DNA of 64,000 bases. Source: Metridium senile (taxonomy: Eukaryota; Cnidaria; Anthozoa; Actiniaria; Metridiidae). Shown piece after piece: positions 1 through 9,240 of this stretch. The notes beneath the pieces are model-generated. The model did no database searches, had not been told where the DNA came from, and saw only the letters and a program-made list of their open reading frames with translations. A program made the translations under genes and the position numbers. Numbering within the stretch: the stretch's first letter is position 1; the number at the start of each line of letters is the position of its first letter. Location: positions 12,012,605 to 12,076,604 of the forward strand of contig OX459103.1 in assembly GCA_949775045.1 (NCBI GenBank), given 5' to 3'.

Positions 1-41
1 GCAGAGTCTCCTTTGCCTTCCCCGTGAGAGAGAAAGGAAAG

Positions 42-90
42 AGAGACTCTGCCGAAAGCCTGTCGTTTTTCATTTGAGCATGCCCGCCGG
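42..90 (+). repeat. Inverted copy of the segment at 1806-1855
   Basis: The stretch beginning GAGACTCTGCC and running into AAAGCCTGT recurs in reverse complement at about 1806-1855. The first 55 bases are also self-complementary (GCAGAGTCTC against GAGACTCTGC). A further GGAGACTCTGC occurs just after the retroelement tail at 3031. These look like pieces of one older repeat in which the helicase fragment and the later retroelements are embedded. Confidence 0.5.
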
Positions 91-285
91 TTGCTTAGAA
101 ACTGAATAATTTCCACGCCCACTTGCTATAAAATAACATTTCCGTTTCCGGTAACCTTCGACCTCGTACAACTTGTGGGCTATCGGAATAGCGAACTGAT
201 AAATGAGCGATTTGCCGTGCCCGGCCGGTAAAGAAACAAAGGTGTCCTGTCCCAAGATAAATTCTGTTATTCCTCTCTCTTAATA
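70..285 (-). pseudogene. RecQ/DEAD-box helicase motif I fragment
   Basis: The minus strand reads ITEFILGQDTFVSLP then AGHGKSLIYQ, which is the layout of helicase motif I (Walker A, GKS) in RecQ-like enzymes, followed by an alpha-helical stretch (FAIPIAHKLYEVEG) typical of the same lobe. Only about 70 residues are present. No motif II (DExH) or later helicase motif is visible in the window. A GT lies after the EVEG codons and an AG lies before the first residues, so this may be a single exon of a gene that continues off the left edge, or a mobile-element-associated fragment, since such helicase pieces are often multi-copy in cnidarian genomes (family knowledge, not tested here). It sits within repeat-rich DNA next to a Penelope-like pair. 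Partial or broken status is inferred. Confidence 0.45.
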
Positions 286-424
286 AGTCGATAATTGAAA
301 TTTCTTCAAGGAAAATAGACTTTCAAACAGGTCAGTTATAGAAGGAAATAAGTTATTCATCGTGGAATGTGAAATTAAAAAGGATACTTAATCAATTGTC
401 TCACGATTGAGGTCATTGGTAGAA

Positions 425-471
425 ATACCGCGACGTTTCGACTGCAATCTGCTAGTCTTCATCAGGCGATG
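425..471 (-). ncRNA. Second hammerhead-like motif (inverted copy)
   Basis: The reverse complement has the same core as the motif at 1569-1620: CTGATGA at 465-459, GAAA at 439-436, with the same GACT/AGTC stem II. It lies downstream of the minus-strand endonuclease frame, the same relative position as in the plus copy, which supports it being part of the element. Confidence 0.48.
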
Positions 472-494
472 GTGTAGACTGGATGATGGTTGTC

Positions 495-1136
495 TTATAT
501 ACTTTTCGTCGGATTATCGGCGCTGTGATTGGCTGACGCGTGATGTCCCAGCATGCTTCTTGATTGTTGGCATCCACGCTTCCGGTAGATCGATGCCGCA
601 ATCCCTATTGATGTTGTTAGGGTGTAGTCGGATCTGAATGGCTTCCTGACTCTGCGTGTGTGCCAATGTACGTCTTGGTCGATGTATTTGACGTCTTTCC
701 AGCTCAGGTTGTGTCCGGTCTTGTGGGCATGTTTGGCTACGGCTGAGGTCTCGGTACGGGCCAGTCTTACATCTCTTTGGTGTTCTTTCAGTCTTTTATT
801 CACGGGTCTTCCGGTTTCTCCGATGTAAACTTTGTCGCATTCACCGCATGGAATCCTGCAAACTACGCTGTCTTTCCTTTCAAATGGTATTGGGTCTTTC
901 GGTCTTACCAAGTGTTTGCGTAGAGTCGTATCAGATCTAAAGACTGTGCGAATGCCATGATGTTGAAGGCAACGGCTTAGACTCTGAGATACTCCATCTA
1001 CGAAAGGTAGTACAGCTAAGGATCTGTGAGTCTGTTGTTCTTTCTGGCGGGCTGAACGGGTCTTGGTAACTCTCTGCAAGGAAAGGTGTAGGATAACCAT
1101 TAGAATTAAGAGCTGAAGCGAGATGTTGTTTTTCAC
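495..1136 (-). pseudogene. Penelope-like element C-terminus with GIY-YIG endonuclease
   Basis: This 213-residue minus-strand reading frame carries the C-terminal part of a Penelope-like retroelement protein. An RT-thumb/linker region comes first (LPFVDGVSQSLSRCLQHHGI, then TTLRKHLVRPKDPIP). It is followed by the endonuclease domain: the Cys motif IPCGECDKVYIGETGRPV, then KRLKEHQRDVRLA and ETSAVAKHAHKTGH. The GIY-YIG core shows here as VYIGETGR, followed by an Arg-rich helix, and the endonuclease nicks target DNA for priming. The reverse-transcriptase palm (YADD-type) is missing, so the copy is 5'-truncated. The frame drifts near its end, where the translation loses the expected RKVKEAIQI-type residues, so the copy is dead. 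Confidence 0.8.
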
Positions 1137-1159
1137 TTACCATGCCGTTTGGTTTAGTA

Positions 1160-1664
1160 AAGGAAAGACAGCGTAGTCTACAGGATTCCATGCGGTGAAT
1201 GCGACAAAGTTTTACATCGGAGAAACCGGAAGACCGTAAATGAAAGACTGAAAGAACACCAAAGAGATGTAAGACTGGCCCGTACCGAGACCTCAGCCGT
1301 AGCCGAACATGCCCACAAGACCGGACACAACCTGAGCTGGAAAGACGTCAAATACATCGACCAAGACGTACATTGGCACACACGCAGAGTCAAGGAAGCC
1401 ATTCAGATCCGACTACTCCCTAACAACATCAATAGGGATTGCGGCATCGATCTACCGGAAGCGTGGATGCCAACAATCAAGAAGCATGCTGGGACATCAC
1501 GCGTCAGCCAATCACAGCGCCGATAATCCGACGAAAAGTATATAAGACAACCATCATCCAGTCTACACCATCGCCTGATGAAGACTAGCAGATTGCAGTC
1601 GAAACGTCGCGGTATTTCTACCAATGACCTCAATCGTTTGACAACTGATTAAGTATCCTTTTTA
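1160..1664 (+). pseudogene. Truncated second Penelope-like copy, inverted
   Basis: The plus strand repeats the endonuclease part of the neighbouring minus copy, including GETGRPVNERLKEHQRDVRL-like coding near 1220-1275 and KTGHNLSWKDVKYIDQDVHW near 1318-1378. It then runs on through CGIDLPEAWMP, the last conserved block of this family, at about 1441-1472. A TAC-to-CTAC change and other indels break the frame (the Cys motif lies in one frame and the KLKEH block in another). It lacks everything upstream of the endonuclease. Confidence 0.7.
1569..1620 (+). ncRNA. Hammerhead-ribozyme-like motif of the Penelope-like element
   Basis: The conserved core CTGATGA is at 1575-1581 and GAAA at 1601-1604. 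Between them GACT (1583-1586) can pair with AGTC (1597-1600) as a 4-bp stem II around a 10-nt loop. A GTC triplet (1606-1608) follows at the place of the cleavage site, and GCG (1609-1611) can pair with CGC (1572-1574) as the base of stem I. Stem III would be almost absent. Penelope-like elements are known to carry type I hammerheads with very short stem III. The core is seen directly; activity is inferred. Confidence 0.5.
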
Positions 1665-1822
1665 ACGTCAGTTATAGTCTTACGAAAGGTCGCCGCCATA
1701 TTATGCTTGTGGGCGCAGTTTTGGTCATCGGAATAAATCATTAATTCAACCGTGCGCACAAAAACAAGTTTGACCGGAAGCAAAACCAGTTTGACTAGCC
1801 CCGGGTCTTGGGCTAGCGGTAC

Positions 1823-2681
1823 ATGAAAGAAACAACAGGCTTTAGGCAGAGTCTCTCTTTCCTTTCTCTCTCTCTTATATACGTCAATGATATAGCTAAC
1901 TGTAGTTCTGTTCTAAATTTTCGTCTTTTTGCTGACGATACTAACATCTTCCTGAAGAATCAGAAAATTGACGTTTTAATGCATCAAATTAACACTGAAT
2001 TAGATAATCTCAATGACTGGATATGTGCTAATAAGCTATCAATGAATATTAAGAAATGTAAATACATGATCGTTACGTCTCCTCAGAAGTATCGGAGTTC
2101 TCTGATACATGATGTTTTTGTGAATGGTCGAGCACTTGAAATGTGTGATTCAATCAAATACTTAGGTGTATATATTGACAAGAATCTTAATTGGAAAACT
2201 CATAAATATCAACATTGTTTCAAAAAAAGTATCTAAAAATATTGGTGTCTTGTCCAAACTTCGTCACTATCTAGATGCGCAAACACTCAGATCTGTATAT
2301 TTTTCCCTAATCTATCCTTATCTCTATTATGGAGCCCTTACTTGGGGTAACACTTACAAATCCACAGTACATCCACTCCATGTTCTTAATAATAAAGCTG
2401 TTAGAATAATGACCTTCTCTCATTTTCAGTCACACGCCCCTCCAATATATAAATCTTTGGATATTCTTCAATTTGTCGATATCTTCTCTACGCAAATCGC
2501 AACTTTTATTTATGACTATCATAATAATAATCTTCCTAAAGCTTTCTCAAATTATTTTCAAACTATCTCTGATATCCATCACCATCACATATACTCTAAA
2601 TCAAATTTTTTTCTACCTCAAGTTAGCACTATCTATGGCAAATCATCCTTAAGATTCTGTGCAATACAAATCTGGAATTAA
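1823..2681 (+). pseudogene. Non-LTR reverse transcriptase, C-terminal half, frameshifted
   Basis: Two overlapping frames together give the RT palm-to-C-terminus. Frame one (1823-2236) has YVNDIANCSSVLNFRLFADD, whose FADD motif holds the catalytic aspartates, then LNDWICANKLSMN, KKCKYMIV and IKYLGVYIDKNLNW. Frame two (2166-2681) continues with KNIGVLSKLRHYL, LRSVYFSLIYPYLYYGALTW, NKAVRIM and a terminal GKSSLRFCAIQIWN block. The switch is a frameshift near 2200. A stop replaces the last codons after IWN. N-terminal RT motifs and the endonuclease are missing. Residues before YVNDIA are not part of the element, since the reading there is low-complexity (SLSFLSLSLI). Confidence 0.8.
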
Positions 2682-3030
2682 ATTGAGGAGTCTATTAAGT
2701 TGCTCCCACGTAAATCATTTATTAAAAAAATAAAACAAAAGTGCTTAATTGATTATATTTAGACTTTCATTTAGCTCTACTAAACTTTATTATATATATT
2801 ATTATTATTATTATATTTATATAGTTAAAGAACACGTCTTTTCACCACTTGTTTAATCTACTGGTGGACTGGCTCGAAAACTTTAGTTACAGTCCACCGG
2901 CACCTTTTCTGTGCTATTTAATTTATTTTATATTATAATTAACTATAATATTTATAATTATGTATTCTTTGTATTTAAACTATTTTCTTTGTGTGCAAAA
3001 TTAAATTAAATTAAATTAAATTAAATTAAA
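1870..3030 (+). mobile_element. 5'-truncated non-LTR retrotransposon with AAATT-repeat tail
   Basis: The insertion starts abruptly after a CT-rich stretch, carries only the 3' part of a reverse-transcriptase ORF (1878-2681) and a 3' UTR, and ends in a tandem TTAAA array (about 2999-3030). 5' truncation plus a short-repeat tail is typical of CR1/L2/Jockey-group elements copied by target-primed reverse transcription. Confidence 0.7.
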
Positions 3031-3510
3031 GGAGACTCTGCTCGCAGGGTAATCAGCTAACACATTATCAAAAGGTGACCATCATCTGATTGCTACCCTT
3101 ACAATTTAAACATTTCACAAATTTAAAAGCATCATCACAAACTTAAAGTTCCTTCAATAATCTTGCCACACAAATCTGAACAAATTTCAAAACGCTATTT
3201 TCACTCCACAATTAACTAGTATAACACGTTTTCCCCTTGAATGAGTTCTTTCTTGATTATCGATATCCGATTTTTCTAATCTTCATAATCATCCAAAAAC
3301 TCCGTATATGGGTGGTTTGTTTATCAAGAGCCATTTTAATAACCTGATTTTAATAACCTGATTTTAATAACCTGATTGACGGGTACATCTGTTGGGTCTC
3401 ACTTTTCAATTTCTCGACAACTCAGACTTTGAAAACTCAAGCCAATTTTCAATCTTACTTAAAATGTATACAGACACATTTTAATGTGGATTTCCGCTTT
3501 ACTATTAATA
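3031..3510. other. AT-rich spacer, no gene seen
   Basis: No convincing coding or splice signal is visible. A short GGAGACTCTGC block at 3031 matches the repeat at 42-55. The phrase TTTTAATAACCTGA is repeated three times in tandem near 3335-3376. Confidence 0.5.
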
Positions 3511-3795
3511 ACCCCCCCGGGGGGGTACTTGACCCAGTTTCTGACGGGGACGTTCCGCTAGTACCTCTAAACCCTGACCCTATTTAAGACAGCAGAATCC
3601 TAAAAATATGTACCCTATTTCAAGACAAATTGGTAAAAAGTAGACCCTATCCAAGACTCAAGTTTGAAATTTTATACCCTAGGTAAGGCAATTTAAGACA
3701 AATTAGGCTAAATTGTATACACTATTCAAGACGCCAAGGCAAAAAACCATACCCTATTTGGCGGAACGTCCCCGTATAGTAAATATCAGAATTTA
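3511..3795 (+). repeat. Short interspersed element with CCCCCGGGGGG start and ATAGTAAATAT end (copy 1)
   Basis: The unit begins with CCCCCCCGGGGGGGTACT, contains several copies of a phrase of the type TACCCTATTTAAGAC, and ends GGCGGAACGTCCCCGTATAG. The reverse complement of the same unit lies at about 6043-6220. A related member with clear target duplications lies at 8133-8551. The outer blocks are imperfect inverted repeats (GGGGACGTTCCGC near both ends), so it is a MITE-like non-coding element. Confidence 0.65.
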
Positions 3796-4086
3796 CCATC
3801 TTGCAGCTAGACAGACTGTAAGTCATTTGCAAGAAAACAATGCAAAGCATGGTTGGTGTACAAAAATTGTTGAGCATGAAGATGCATATGAAAGTATCCT
3901 CATTCGGTGTATTCGGTGTATTAGCACCGATATTATATATAAAAAGGCGCTTGAAAAGGATGCTTCAAGTGAACATTCATTTTTTTTCCATTTCACATAA
4001 TATCAGAATATATACCATTGGTTGCGAGGTCATGGGATAATCGGAATTCAATATTTTATTTTTCCTACAGTGTAGTTTTTTATTTT

Positions 4087-4299
4087 TAGTCCTGACTTTT
4101 GCTGCGATACTTTGCAGCGCTGTATACATTTTGCGGTGATTGTCAGCAATGTCTTTTGCTGTGATTTGATGCAGTTTCCTGCAAAGCCTTTACGGTGATT
4201 GTCATTTTCTTCGAGTTCAAGGGAAGTTTATGTTTAGTCCTGACTTTTGCTGCGATACTTTGCAGCGCTGTATACATTTTGCGGTGATTGTCAGCAATG
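4087..4299 (+). repeat. Two near-identical 65 bp direct repeats
   Basis: A 65-base segment beginning AGTCCTGACTTTTGCTGCG occurs at 4087-4151 and again at 4235-4299, a 148 bp period. The spacer between them holds a diverged part of the same phrase (GCGGTGATTGTCA-like at about 4190-4203). No coding potential is seen. Confidence 0.75.
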
Positions 4300-4652
4300 G
4301 CTTTTTATACGATCAGTTATGCAGTGTAGGAATCACCTATTGTTTTTTTTTTCATTTGCTTGTATCGATTATTACATATATTACATCATAAATGATGTTG
4401 TGAAATAATTTTATTTTTGTTCTTTTATAGTTTGCAACAAATACTAAAATTTGATATATGTGTTGATTATTTCAGGTGGGTGTTCACAGTATATTTCATC
4501 TACATTGGTAACTTTCTAGTGTTTTTACTGCATAACCTATATTAAATACCCATGCAGAGAACAGTTTATATCACATCATACTAATTAGATTTATTCATTC
4601 TGTTCTTACACAGAGCGATACGTCCAGTGGATGTACTCAAGAATAAATCAAA

Positions 4653-4840
4653 ATGGAACAGAGGGCAACTATCAACAATGCAACGTACGCACATAACGTT
4701 TTATTTAAAAACATATTTGAATAACGATCGATTTATATTTTGATGCTACATTCCACTTTCTGTAATTATCAAATTTATTTCTTTTCAGAAACACCGTGGA
4801 TAATGAAAAGGCTACTTCTACTCTGAAAGGAGGTTTCGAG
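4653..4840 (+). CDS. Possible first two coding exons of an unrecognised gene
   Basis: An ATG at 4653 opens a 32-nt exon to 4684 followed by GTACGC. After a 104-nt intron ending TTTCTTTTCAG, a 52-nt exon runs 4789-4840 and is followed by the good donor GTAAGA. Joined, the two exons stay in frame for 28 codons, starting MEQRATINNAT and ending STLKGGFE. The splice signals and the exactly compatible phase are the only support. No domain can be recognised from 28 residues, and no matching third exon was found before the N gap. An upstream ACAG at about 4612 could end a 5' UTR intron. It may equally be a chance combination. Confidence 0.3.
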
Positions 4841-4844
4841 GTAA

Positions 4845-6042
4845 GATTGTACACATACGTTTCTACAATTTATAAGTTGAAAAATTTCCGACATCATAAC
4901 GACAAAACAATTATTAATAGTGGATAATATTTAATTCACATTTACGAACATGGTCTTTCACTGCCCTGCACCGCGCCCCTAAAAGATATTCAATATGTGC
5001 TGATTTGTGATGAGCCTTAAGGACATTCGCAGGGAAATAAGTTACTATGTTATTTTCTTAAAGCTTCGCATGGTGAAGTATTATCATTACTCAAGTTTCA
5101 TCATTACATCTTGCGTTTTTTATAACAGAGGACACAAATTGTATAATTTTAGTGCTCATTTAGGGAATGATTGGATAGGGAACAACCAACAAAGTCGACA
5201 GTCTTTGTCCTCTTCTTGCTGGCTGGAAAATATAATATTGGTTGTTCCTGGCTGGGACCAAAATAAAAAAAATTGTTCTAGCTGGGAAAAAATAAAATCA
5301 TGTTGGTAGCTGGGAAAATTTATTTTTTCTCGTGTACGTAGATGGGGAAAAAAATATTTCGTGTGGATAGCTGGGAAATTATATTCAGCAGCTTCAATCT
5401 AGCTAGCAATGAAGAGCGGATCGTATTTTCCCACGGTAGTTAATAATTAACTATAATCAGCGTGGGAACATTGGACTAGTGTTGTAGACATCATATAACT
5501 AGTTTGAGGAAAAAGTGTCGTTGGGCACTCTTGTCTACTCAATGAAGAAAGTGAAGTTCTCATAGAAAGTTAAAGTTCACATTTCCAAAAAATAGCAAAC
5601 CAAGCGAATGACACGGCATCCAACAGACATAGTTTAGCACACAAATTATCCACTTGGATAAATAAGCTTGCAAAAAAAAAAGATGCTTTACGATATAACT
5701 TTAGTCCATTTTTTAAGTATTAATCAATGCATTCAATCAATAAGACCAACGGCGAATACATCTTTTTGTTCAAAGCAGGATAATTTGAATATCATGGCGA
5801 TGATGGTTCGTCCGAATTCGAATTTGGCGTTGAATCTAACTTGATTGATAAATGTCCAAGCAATCTTCAACTAGTCAAATTAGCCACATATGTCGAAATC
5901 AGTAGTGAGTAAATATCATCTGTTAGAGGTTAGCCGATGTCTAGATTTGTTTGTTAGTCAATAAATCCTTCATCCCATTATTACGACAAAAACCATCGAG
6001 GATTTCCCAACACGAACCAGCCAACAAACATCTTATTGACAA
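4845..6042. other. Non-coding spacer with degenerate AGCTGGGAAA tandem repeat
   Basis: Between about 5215 and 5390 a phrase of the form TAGCTGGGAAAA recurs four to five times at spacings of 40-45 bp with divergent AT-rich filler. The rest shows no gene I can support; the 100-residue reading frame across 5007-5309 is built from this repeat. Confidence 0.45.
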
Positions 6043-6220
6043 CCCCGGGGGGGGGGGGGGGGGGGGGGGGGGTACTCCCATATATTTACTATACGGGGAC
6101 GTTCCGCCAAATAGGGTATGGTTTTTTGCCTTGGCGTCTTGAATAGGGTATACAACTTAGCCTAATTTGTCTTAAATTGCCTTACCTAGGGTATACAATT
6201 TCCCCCTTGAGTCTTGGATA
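6043..6220 (-). repeat. Copy 2 of the CCCGGG/ATAGTAAATA short element, cut by assembly gap
   Basis: The sequence starts with a long G run (CCCCGGGGG and onward), then GTACTCCCATATATTTACTA, and matches the reverse complement of 3511-3795, including the block ACGGGGACGTTCCGCC. It runs into the N gap, so its other end is unknown. The pure G run may have contributed to the assembly break. Confidence 0.65.
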
Positions 6221-6420
6221 NNNNNNNNNNNNNNNNNNNNNNNNNNNNNNNNNNNNNNNNNNNNNNNNNNNNNNNNNNNNNNNNNNNNNNNNNNNNNNNN
6301 NNNNNNNNNNNNNNNNNNNNNNNNNNNNNNNNNNNNNNNNNNNNNNNNNNNNNNNNNNNNNNNNNNNNNNNNNNNNNNNNNNNNNNNNNNNNNNNNNNNN
6401 NNNNNNNNNNNNNNNNNNNN
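6221..6420. other. Assembly gap (200 N)
   Basis: Exactly 200 undetermined bases, a conventional gap size, so the true distance across it is unknown. It interrupts the short repeat copy that starts at 6043. Confidence 0.98.
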
Positions 6421-6935
6421 GGTTGACAACAAACTCGATCATTTCATTAGTTTGCAAGCTACATTGATCTATAGAGCTTTGATTTGAGGCATTCTCCACT
6501 TGTATCTACCATGTTCTCCATGTTACTTCCAACTAGAACTTTCCGTATTGTCCTTTTGTTTGTACCTTTTTACGTAACGCATCAATCGTCTTTGTAAACA
6601 GTTTTTTGTTTTACGTGTCCCTTGTCGCATTCCGTTGTTTATTTTTACGTAGTAATTTATTCATATCTGAGTATTTTTGAGTCGTGTAACATAAAATAAT
6701 TCAGTGAGCGTATTTTCTGCCTGAGAGCAGTGCACTACTTTATTAAGGATAAAAGATCCCCACGAAGGCCAAAAATGTATTGTAAGTATCGTATTTCGTT
6801 TGTATTTCTTTCTGTAAGTATAGTTTTGTTATAGCTTTTCTGTATTTATTTGTTTTAGGAACTAGTTGTATGATTAAAATGACTATGTTGTTCGTACATG
6901 GCTGTTATTTATCTGTTTGACGCTACTCACACTCC

Positions 6936-6940
<5 letters not shown>
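6421..6940. other. AT-rich spacer
   Basis: No open reading frame, splice pair or repeat structure that I can support is visible here. Confidence 0.4.
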
Positions 6941-6988
<48 letters not shown>

Positions 6989-6992
6989 TATA

Positions 6993-7029
<37 letters not shown>
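6941..7029. repeat. (TA)n microsatellite
   Basis: About 90 bases of almost pure TA dinucleotide. The adjoining MITE inserted at a TA within or beside this array, and more TA units follow its right end at 7285-7303. Confidence 0.95.
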
Positions 7030-7032
<3 letters not shown>

Positions 7033-7284
7033 TCATTTGCAAAAATTCTGACCGTACGTACAAGTATATAAGTATATAAGTATATAGATATGTAGGTAAT
7101 TTTGCCTTAAAACGCTCCAATTTTTTTCAGAATTCATTCAATGACATGTCGTAAGCATCATTGAAGTATTATGGGTGGTTCTGATAGTACCAAGAGCGCA
7201 TAAAAGCACTCAAAGGCATAAATAAACATTACCCACAATGCACCCGATATACTTTGATGCGGTCAGAATTTTTGCAAACGACTG
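7030..7284. mobile_element. 255 bp MITE with Tc1/mariner-type ends
   Basis: The left end CAGTCATTTGCAAAAATTCT (7030 onward) is matched by the reverse complement of the right end (7261-7284) over 24 bases with one mismatch. The element is flanked by TA on both sides and starts with CAGT, as many Tc1/mariner elements do. It has no coding capacity. Confidence 0.85.
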
Positions 7285-7693
7285 TATATATATATATATA
7301 TATTTTTTTTATATATTTTCATGAAAACATTTCCCAAGCAGAGCATAATTTTGTAGTTTTGAAAGTTGTGAAAGCTTTACATTTTTGCTTATAACAAGCG
7401 ATTTGATAGGATGGCTGATGATTGTAAGTTTAATTAAAATGTTCATCAACAAAACTCGTCTTCTGTATCTTTTTCCCCTCTTTTGTTCTCAAACTTTCAA
7501 CGACTGGCCTTATAATAAAAGCAGTAAACAACAATATTCCGTGATCTCTTGGCGAAATAAATCACGCGGGATATTGAGAGAACAAGAAAAAGGCGTTAAA
7601 TCACGGAAAGTTCTCGTAGCCAATCAGAATGCAGGATTTGTGCTAGACCACTAGTAGGTTTATACTAACAACTATAATCTTATCTGATTCTAG

Positions 7694-7935
7694 AAACCAT
7701 CAAACGGAGTGACCAACAACCACAAGTTTTTTTATCATAGGAATAGGTGCGTGTTCAGATTGCGTGAATCTCCAGTCTGTAGCAACCAGTAGGTATTTAT
7801 CCAGTACTGTTAATGGCCAAGTAACCACGACATCCAACCCATGCCAAAGCAACTGTCAACAGAGTTTCAACTGTACCGATGTCCAGTTAGGTTGCAAGCC
7901 CTTTGCCCATTCATTAATCTCTCTTGTAAGAATAG
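7694..7935 (+). pseudogene. Broken copy of the last exon of the trefoil-like gene
   Basis: The acceptor CTGATTCTAG and the first codons (KPSNGVTN then HKF) match exon 3 of the gene at 42375-42617. An indel soon after moves the conserved part into another frame: LQSVATSRYLSSTVNGQVTT, then SFNCTDVQLGCKPFAHS. In the first frame a stop comes at about 7788. No copies of the two upstream exons were found to its left, so this is an exon-plus-3'-flank duplication and not a working gene. Confidence 0.7.
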
Positions 7936-8132
7936 TAAATAGTATAGTTTTCTTCCGAACATTAAGATAATGTTTTACGCGCGTTACATATTTATAGAGT
8001 CGTTGTTGTAAGAACCAGTTCTGATATTTAACTTGAGTGTAGAATTTGGAAAAATAAAAACTAGTAAATGGTAAATAGTGTAGTTTTGAATGACATCTCA
8101 AGACATCTACTGTTGAGTCAAAGGTGCAAATT

Positions 8133-8551
8133 CCGGGTGGGGGGTACTCTGCTTGGATTTGGGTAGGGGTTTTCCGCTGGGATCCTAAAACGGCTACCCT
8201 GTTTATGACAAGGGATAAAAATGGGAACCTGTTTATGACAGTTTGGGACCCTGTTTATGCCGCGAAAACGTGCTGAATTTCCCGAAAGACGAAAGACCGC
8301 GCTGCTCATCATATTACCTAATTAATATACCTGAATATGAAAAAACTAAGGAAATGGGGAAATGGGGTAAAAATATACCCTGTTCATGACAGAAAACTCA
8401 AAATACCATACCCTGCTTATGACAGCAAACTCAAAAAACCATACCCTGTTTATGACAGAAAACTCAAAAAACCATAGCCTGTTTATGACAGAAAGCTCGA
8501 AAAATTAACCATACCCTGTTCAGCGGATCATCCCCGTATAGTAAATTTATG
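8133..8551 (+). mobile_element. Short non-coding element with 10 bp target duplication (copy 3 of the family)
   Basis: The element starts CCGGGTGGGGGGTACTC and ends CCCCGTATAGTAAATTTATG. The 10-mer GGTGCAAATT flanks it at 8123-8132 and 8552-8561. Inside, a 15-mer of the type CCCTGTTTATGACAG is repeated at least six times. Subterminal CCGCTGG/CAGCGG blocks form a weak inverted repeat. The paralogous segment near 41640 has the same flanks with no element, so the insertion is documented within this window. Confidence 0.85.
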
Positions 8552-8649
8552 GGTGCAAATTAAACAAGAATTATTGTCATCAAGTTATTAGATTTGTCGA
8601 TGTCTTTTCTGCCCCCCCCCCCCCCCCCCCCCCCCCATAGCGACTTTTT

Positions 8650-9240
8650 CTTCACCCGCCTTTTTATGGCCCTTTGTTACACGTTCTCTACTTAAACTCC
8701 CTTCCTTTCAACACTACCTTCAATCTTTCTTGCTCCCCCTAACTTTTTATGGCCCTTAGTACACGTTCTCTACTTAATCTCCCTTCCTTTCAACACTACC
8801 CTATCAACCCTCAATCCTTCTTCCTCCCCTACCTTTGTATGCCTTTAACTACACGTTCTCTACTTAATCTCCCTTCCTTTCAACACTACCTTCAATCTTT
8901 CTTGCTCCCCCTACCTTTTTATGGCCCTTAGTACACGTTCTCTACTTAAACTCCCTTCCTTTCAACACTACCCTATCAACCCTCAATCCTTCTTCCTCCC
9001 CCTACCTTTTTATGCCTTTAACTACACGTTCTCTACTTAATCTCCCTTCCTTTCAACACTACCCTATCAACCCTTAATCCTTTTTCCTCCCCGTGCCTTT
9101 TTATGGCCCTTAACTACACGTTCTCTACTTTAACTCCCTTTCTTTCAACACTACCCCCTTAGCACTCAATCCTTTTTCCTCCCCGTGCCTTTTTATGGCC
9201 CTTAACTATACGTTCTCTACTTTAACTCCCTTCCTTTTTA
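8650..9240 (+). repeat. Minisatellite, 82-90 bp unit, about seven copies
   Basis: Each unit contains a TTTTATGGCCCTT-like start, ACACGTTCTCTACTTAA, CTCCCTTCCTTTCAACACTA and a C-rich end. Units differ by the presence of a CTATCAACCCTCAATCC block. The inverted paralog at about 41475-41580 carries only one unit, so the array expanded after the duplication. A poly-C run (8613-8636) precedes it. Confidence 0.8.

Larger units (their letters stand above)
342..1666. mobile_element. Head-to-head pair of Penelope-like elements with candidate target duplication
   Basis: Two partial Penelope-like copies face away from a junction near 1140-1160. The outer arms (about 368-880 and 1160-1664) are reverse complements of one another and both end in AAAAAGGATACTTAAT or its complement. 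The 11-mer GTCAGTTATAG lies on both flanks (331-341 and 1667-1677) and could be the target-site duplication, which would make the inverted pair a single insertion. Penelope-like elements are known to occur as partial inverted or tandem copies. Confidence 0.6.
7656..9240 (+). repeat. Inverted duplicate of the 41470-42655 segment
   Basis: From about 7656 (ACTAACAACTATAATCTTATCTG) to the minisatellite, the plus strand matches the reverse complement of 42655 down to about 41475. It includes the last exon of the trefoil-like gene, the downstream AGAACCAGTTCTGATATTTA block, and at least one unit of the minisatellite. Two later changes distinguish this copy: insertion of the element 8133-8551 and amplification of the 82-90 bp unit. 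Confidence 0.8.

Noticed and set aside
6172..6499. Frames across the N gap
   Set aside because: They consist mostly of undetermined residues.
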